A model generated the notes under the pieces. It ran no database searches. It was not told where the DNA came from and worked only from the letters and a program-made list of their open reading frames with translations. Made by a program: the position numbers and the translations under genes. From positions 1 to 64,000 of the forward strand of contig JAUMYW010000001.1 in NCBI GenBank assembly GCA_030528455.1: a stretch of 64,000 bases of DNA, written 5' to 3'. Positions 60,401 through 64,000 of the stretch are shown piece by piece; the stretch's first letter is position 1; each line of letters opens with the position of its first letter. The stretch is from Neisseria sp. (GTDB lineage Bacteria > Pseudomonadota > Gammaproteobacteria > Burkholderiales > Neisseriaceae).

Positions 60401-60901
60401 CTCAAACAAGCCGTGCGCGACCTCAAAAAAGGCCGCCAGCCCGACCTCGACGCACCGCTGGGCGTAACCACCGAAATCAAACTGCACAGCCCTGCGCTGC
60501 TGCCCGAAAGCTACTGCCCCGATATTCACGAACGGCTGGTACTCTACAAACGCCTTGCCACCTGTGAAACCGAAGCCCAAATCAACACCGTACACGAAGA
60601 ACTCGTCGACCGCTTCGGCCTGCCCGAACAACCCGTCAAAACCCTGATCGAAAGCCACCGTATCCGCCTGGCGGCCAAAGAAATGGGCATAGATGCCGTT
60701 GATGCCACAGCAGAAGCCCTTACCCTTACTTTCGGCAAACACCACACCATAGACCCCGCACAGATTATCCTGCTGATGCAAAGCAACAAAAACTACCGCA
60801 TGGCCGGCGCGGACAAACTGCGTGTGAGCGCGGCAATGGAAGACATTGAAACGCGGATTCGGACGGTGAAAGCGGTTTTGAAGAAGTTGGGGGAAAAGTA
60901 A
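57473..60901 (+). CDS. mfd: Transcription-repair coupling factor Mfd
   Basis: Mfd displaces stalled RNA polymerase and recruits UvrA. The 1142-residue protein has the UvrB-like N-terminus (NWETLPYERFSPHQ), the RNA-polymerase-binding domain, and a RecG-like helicase with GDVGFGKTE, DEEHRFG, TATPIPRTL and the C-terminal TRCF domain. No clear ribosome-binding site precedes the ATG at 57473. From about 58.0 kb on, third-position C is strongly preferred, except near 58.6-58.8 kb. DUS of both dialects occur (GCA near 57617 and 58780; GAA near 58442, 58870 and 59250). Confidence 0.95.
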   Translation: MNFPLPKPKEKSRWQGLSAGSLPFVLAQHLPQDKLKVVLTEDVEQALRLQTAWQFFRPQDKAVFLPNWETLPYERFSPHQDLVSERLSVLWQLKNRQADVLFVPVATAMQKLAPVSFLMGRTFWLKTGQALDIAALRENLVEAGYSHVSNVITAGEFALRGGILDIFPSGSDAPYRLDMFGDEIDSIKTFDPDTQRTIAPVSEIRLLPAHEFPTDDDAQKIFRGRFREEIEGDYNAATVYKAVSSGHFGAGVEYYLPLFFENELATLFDYIGEDALLVCIGDVNAAAARFWADVKSRFTMAQGDETYPPLLPQHLYLSEDRFVGRLKLYGQILPDFHGKQHALPDVAVNRQSETPLAALQSFQTGFNGKVLLCAESAGRRETMLGFMQQHGLKAHSVDGWQAFLDSDAPLCITVTQLAYGFQLPPEQGFGTVFPHFADGIAVITESDLYQYVARSRTPRCKKHAQVSDGLLRDLAEINIGDPVVHEEHGIGRYMGLVNMDLGEGGNEMMLLEYAGEAQLYVPVSNLHLISRYSGHAHENVQLHKLGTAAWSKAKRKAAEKARDTAAELLNLYAQRAAQEGFKFPFNESDYQAFSDGFGYEETEDQAAAIAAVLQDLTQGKPMDRLVCGDVGFGKTEVALRAAFVAVMGGKQVAVLAPTTLLVEQHAQNFSDRFADFPVRTAQLSRFNSSKETKATLAGMADGTVDIVIGTHKLVQDDIQFKNLGLVIIDEEHRFGVRQKEQLKRLRANVDILTLTATPIPRTLSMALEGLRDFSLITTAPSRRLAVKTFVKPFSEGSVREAVLRELKRGGQVFFLHNEVETIENMRERLETLLPEARIGVAHGQLRERELEQVMRDFLQQRFNVLLCSTIIETGIDIPNANTIIINRADRFGLAQLHQLRGRVGRSHHQAYAYLLTPEYITKDAEKRLDAISAADELGAGFTLAMQDLEIRGAGEILGEGQSGEMMQVGFTLYTEMLKQAVRDLKKGRQPDLDAPLGVTTEIKLHSPALLPESYCPDIHERLVLYKRLATCETEAQINTVHEELVDRFGLPEQPVKTLIESHRIRLAAKEMGIDAVDATAEALTLTFGKHHTIDPAQIILLMQSNKNYRMAGADKLRVSAAMEDIETRIRTVKAVLKKLGEK

Positions 60902-60997
60902 ACAGGCTTCCCGAACAGCGGGCAAAGCCCGCCCGACTTGCAGACGGCATCAGACGCAGCGGCCGATATTCAAAGAGAAATCCGCAGAGAAACCATC

Positions 60998-63385
60998 ATG
61001 TCCCTATACCAAAAACTCCAAACCGCAGACACGGAAGAAGTGGTCAAAGATCTCTATATTGCCGCGCTCAAACTCAAAAACGTCAGCAAAAACCTGATTG
61101 ACATTCAAACCGAAGAAATCTGGTTTGAAGCCAAACACAGGCCTACCGACGTATACACCATGTTTGCCCAGCTGCTGTATTACGTCTGCCATGCCCATAA
61201 AAAAGGCGAAACTGTACCGCCTTTACTGTGCGTGATAGATAACGAAAAAGCCGCACTGATGTCCACCGACAGCATTGCGCCGATTTTCAAAGACAAAAAA
61301 ATCGCTTGGGGAAAATCGGCCAGCCAAGTCAGCCGCGAGCTTATTGCCCAAGTGTCGCCCTATATCAACGACCATTTTGTCGTTTACCGCATCCGAGACG
61401 ACGAAGCCGCCTTTATCAAAACCACCCGCGACAGCATTAAAAACGGCGGCATCATCCGCACCCAAATCACGCCCGACAACCTGAAAAAAGTCTTCGACCG
61501 CTGGATGGACATGATAGGTGCGGAACTGGAAGAGCTGCCCAATCCCGCCGATTACGCCCTGCTGTTTTACGCCGACATCATGCACGACGGCAAAAAAACC
61601 GTTATCGGCAAAGATTTGGACACCCGGCTTATGATTATCGACGAACAGCCCGCCTTTCTCCTGCGCGGCCGAATTCACGAACTGGCAAGCACCAAAGGCT
61701 ACCGCGACTTCTGGAACATCTACCACCGCCCGCCTGCCGAAGAATACCGCAGCTATCTGATGGAGCGGCGCGACAGCCTGATTCCGCTGGACGAACGCCA
61801 ATTCAAAGGCGCGTATTACACGCCGCTGAAAGTGGTGGACAAAGCCTATGATTTGCTGGCCGAAACCTTGGGTAAAAACTGGCAGAAAAACTACATCGTT
61901 TGGGATATGTGCTGCGGCGTGGGCAATCTGGAAGCCAGGCACGGCAACCAGCGAAATCTGTTTATGTCCACCCTCGACCAGGACGACATCAACATCATGC
62001 AGACCGGAGGCCATTTCCCCGCCGCCACCCGCTTCCAATACGACTATCTGAACGACGATATTGCTGCAGACGGCAGCATCGATTACAACTTGACGGACAA
62101 AATGCCGCAAGCCCTGCGCGATATTATTCAGGCGGCTCGCAGCGACAAAACCAAAAAAATTCTGGTGCTGATTAATCCGCCGTATGCGGAAGCGACCAAT
62201 TCGGGAAGAAAAGGGGAAAGTAAAACGGGCGTATCCAATCAAACCAGAGTAGCGGCAACCGCTCCCGATTTGGGCTATGCCGCCCGCGAATTGTTTATCC
62301 AGTTTCTGCTGCGGATTCAAAAAGAACTGCCCAATGCGGTTGTCGCGATGTTCAGTACATTGAAATATGTTTCTGCGCCCAATTTCCGGCTGTTCCGCGA
62401 GATTTGGCAGCCCAAGTTTCTCAATGGATTTGTCGTACACAGCAAAGCCTTTGACGGACTGAAAGGCAATTTTCCCATCGGCTTTTTGATTTGGGATTTG
62501 GCCAAAAAGGGCAGGGAAACGGTTTTTACTCTGCCTGCATTCGATAAAAAAGCAGAAGCATTCGGCGACAAGAATTTTTACCGCGAAACCGAACAGCCTT
62601 CTCTAAATGATTGGATAGAGCGCGCCAAACCCAACGATACCGATGCCTTGCCGCTGAAAAACGCCTTGTCGCCGACGGATAAAACAAAGGGCGACATACG
62701 CGGCAGAAAATGGGCGGACGATGCAGTCGGCGGCATGATTTGTCCCGGAAATGATTTGCAGCACGCCGGATTGACTGCTGTTTTATCTTCGGGCTATTGC
62801 AGCGCGGGCGGCTTTCTTGTTACACGAAACAATCTTGCCAAAGCCGCCGTAGTGTTCGCCGTCCGCCGCCTGATCAAACCCACCTGGCTCAACGACCGCG
62901 ACCAGTTTTTGCAGCCGTCTGCAGATCTGCCCGAAAGTTTTTACAACGACTGTCTGATCTATATGCTCTTTTCGAGCAGCAACCTCACCGCAGGTACGGA
63001 TCAAGACGCGCTGGAATGGAACGGGCGAAAATGGCAGCTGACCAACCACTTTATCCCGTTTACCGAACAGGAAGCAGGCGCGAAACGTCCGTTTCAGTCG
63101 CATTTTATGAGCGATTATCTGGCCGGAAAAAAATTGTCGGCGGAAGCGCAGGCCGTGTTCGATGAAGGGCGGAAATTGTGGCAGGCGTTTTACCGTGCCG
63201 ACATCGGCCGCAAAGTCCGCGACAAATATCTGCTCAAAAACGCCGATGCGGGCTGGTATCAAATCCGCAATGCCCTGAAAGAAACCGAACCGCCCGCCGA
63301 TTTTTCCGCCTTTGAAACGGCCTATGCGGCGTTGGCGGAAAAATTGCAGCCGCTGGTGTACGGATACGGATTTTTGAAACCCTGA
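60998..63385 (+). CDS. N6-adenine DNA methyltransferase with possible N-terminal nuclease domain
   Basis: The 795-residue protein carries gamma-type adenine methyltransferase motifs: motif I WDMCCGVGNLE (near residue 302) and motif IV NPPY (392-395). The N-terminal 130 residues contain DIQTEEIWFEAK (E44-A-K46) followed by QLLYYV, resembling the PD-(D/E)XK HsdR-like nuclease pattern. The C-terminal half probably holds the target-recognition region. A single chain with nuclease, methylase and recognition parts would be type IIG-like. No separate restriction or specificity gene is adjacent. The ATG at 60998 is used; the frame from 60938 begins in a DUS. An orphan methyltransferase is the main alternative. 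Confidence 0.7.
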   Translation: MSLYQKLQTADTEEVVKDLYIAALKLKNVSKNLIDIQTEEIWFEAKHRPTDVYTMFAQLLYYVCHAHKKGETVPPLLCVIDNEKAALMSTDSIAPIFKDKKIAWGKSASQVSRELIAQVSPYINDHFVVYRIRDDEAAFIKTTRDSIKNGGIIRTQITPDNLKKVFDRWMDMIGAELEELPNPADYALLFYADIMHDGKKTVIGKDLDTRLMIIDEQPAFLLRGRIHELASTKGYRDFWNIYHRPPAEEYRSYLMERRDSLIPLDERQFKGAYYTPLKVVDKAYDLLAETLGKNWQKNYIVWDMCCGVGNLEARHGNQRNLFMSTLDQDDINIMQTGGHFPAATRFQYDYLNDDIAADGSIDYNLTDKMPQALRDIIQAARSDKTKKILVLINPPYAEATNSGRKGESKTGVSNQTRVAATAPDLGYAARELFIQFLLRIQKELPNAVVAMFSTLKYVSAPNFRLFREIWQPKFLNGFVVHSKAFDGLKGNFPIGFLIWDLAKKGRETVFTLPAFDKKAEAFGDKNFYRETEQPSLNDWIERAKPNDTDALPLKNALSPTDKTKGDIRGRKWADDAVGGMICPGNDLQHAGLTAVLSSGYCSAGGFLVTRNNLAKAAVVFAVRRLIKPTWLNDRDQFLQPSADLPESFYNDCLIYMLFSSSNLTAGTDQDALEWNGRKWQLTNHFIPFTEQEAGAKRPFQSHFMSDYLAGKKLSAEAQAVFDEGRKLWQAFYRADIGRKVRDKYLLKNADAGWYQIRNALKETEPPADFSAFETAYAALAEKLQPLVYGYGFLKP

Positions 63386-63431
63386 CAGCGTGATGCAGAC
63401 GGTTCCGCTTGTGTTAAGATGCCGCTGTCAG

Positions 63432-63453
63432 GCCGTCTGCAGCTGCAGACGGC
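63432..63453. repeat. Perfect 22-bp palindrome of two DUS
   Basis: GCCGTCTGCA (63432-63441), then GC, then TGCAGACGGC (63444-63453): the whole 22 bp is self-complementary. It lies just before the ribosome-binding site of the next gene, so it is not a normal terminator. Confidence 0.9.
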
Positions 63454-63478
63454 AGTCGGACAAAAACGGGAGAATGTG

Positions 63479-64000
63479 ATGATTATTGTGATGAAGCGGC
63501 AGGCGCGGGCGCAAGACGTGGCGGCGGTGGTGGACTTTATCCGCGCCAAAGGCCTGCGCGAACATGTTTCGGTAGGACAGGAGCGGACGATTATCGGTGC
63601 GGTGGGCGACGAGCGCGTATTCCTGCCGCAGGAACTGGAACGCCTGCCTCAGGTGGAACGTGCGGTGCGCGTGCTGGACGACTGGCGCATCATCAGCCGC
63701 GAAACGCAGCCGCAGGACTGCACGGTTGCCGTGCGCGGCAGAACCTTCGGCGGCGGCAGCGTGCTGGATATTGCGTCTGATGCAGCACGCGCGGAGGAAG
63801 CCGATGCCGTGTATCTCGACCCGTTTTTTGTCGAAAACAATCCTTATGCGGCAGCGGTCAGACTGTCTGAAAAAGAGCAGATTAAGGCGATGAGGGAAGC
63901 CGTATCGGCGGTGCACCGTACGGGCAGACCCGTTTTGCTGCGTCTGCGCGACGCACGGCAGCTGCCGTCCGTACTGGACGCAGCCGCCGATATTCTGTAT
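63479..64000 (+). CDS. DAHP-synthase-like protein, catalytic residues apparently lost (3' truncated)
   Basis: The frame is open from the ATG at 63479 (after GGGAG) to the right edge, 174 codons. The first 90 residues match the ferredoxin-like N-terminal domain of class I-beta DAHP synthases (MIIVMK start, GLREHVSVGQERTIIGAVGD, VLDDWRIISRE, RTFGGG). The barrel should then begin with AGPC and contain KPRTSPYxFQG. Here the matching stretch reads IASDAARAEEA and later DPFFVENNPYAAAV, without those residues. The rest of the barrel lies outside the window. It may be a non-catalytic paralogue with a regulatory or other role. Confidence 0.7.
   Translation, partial: MIIVMKRQARAQDVAAVVDFIRAKGLREHVSVGQERTIIGAVGDERVFLPQELERLPQVERAVRVLDDWRIISRETQPQDCTVAVRGRTFGGGSVLDIASDAARAEEADAVYLDPFFVENNPYAAAVRLSEKEQIKAMREAVSAVHRTGRPVLLRLRDARQLPSVLDAAADILY

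Overview
The window is chromosomal DNA of a Neisseria species or a close Neisseriaceae relative. The evidence is the very high density of DNA uptake sequences (DUS, core GCCGTCTG), the dnaB-pilH-pilI-pilJ-pilK gene order, a lipoyl-domain-containing E3 in the aceE-aceF-lpdA operon, and protein content such as MetX/MetW, HemA, PilHIJK and Hfq. Two DUS endings coexist: GCCGTCTGCA dominates (about three to one by eye), and the familiar GCCGTCTGAA is the minority. The species cannot be fixed from sequence alone.

Layout. 1-3.1 kb: 3' end of a collagen-stalked trimeric autotransporter, then hflX and a TraB/GumN-like gene. 3.2-7 kb (minus): uup ABC-F ATPase coupled to a PLD-family lipoprotein, plus a tiny membrane protein. 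7-12.4 kb: metX-metW, a tandem AAA+ ATPase, an SDR and an Smr-domain protein. 12.8-21 kb: pyruvate dehydrogenase operon aceE-aceF-lpdA, interrupted by a 2OG-Fe dioxygenase and a class V PLP enzyme. 21.1-25.4 kb: dnaB and minor pilin genes pilH, pilI, pilJ, pilK; pilJ is broken by an exact 175-bp tandem duplication. 25.4-28.2 kb: ratA, rnfH-like, pth, and hemA on the minus strand. 28.6-34.6 kb: uvrA and radA flank an AT-rich island with a Kiwa-like phage-defence pair (kwaA intact, kwaB frameshifted). 34.6-40.9 kb: DMP19/DUF4375 protein, squalene/phytoene-synthase-like protein, SDR, trhP, secreted protein, argS. 41-43.6 kb (minus): XRE regulator, argO, membrane protein, dapF. 43.7-45.9 kb: lipoprotein, DUF455 di-iron-like protein, gph. 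46-49.8 kb (minus): purL. 50-56.4 kb: glnB, a LysR regulator, two small proteins, hisS-yfgM, der, hfq. 56.4-57.3 kb: decayed MerR/cation-efflux pair. 57.5-64 kb: mfd, a solo N6-adenine methyltransferase with a possible nuclease domain, and the start of a DAHP-synthase-like gene running off the end.

Themes. Most of the window is housekeeping. Transcription ends are usually marked by head-to-head DUS pairs forming hairpins. Several long genes (lpdA, the 3' part of uvrA, radA, purL, mfd) have much stronger third-position C use than their neighbours. Some of them carry DUS of other dialects: simDUS in lpdA, eikDUS-like in purL, GAA-type at the uvrA composition boundary. That pattern fits recombination between Neisseriaceae species. 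The accessory parts are the Kiwa-like remnant, the solo methyltransferase, the pdh-operon insertion and the decayed metal-efflux pair. No tRNA, rRNA, CRISPR array, transposase or prophage was seen.
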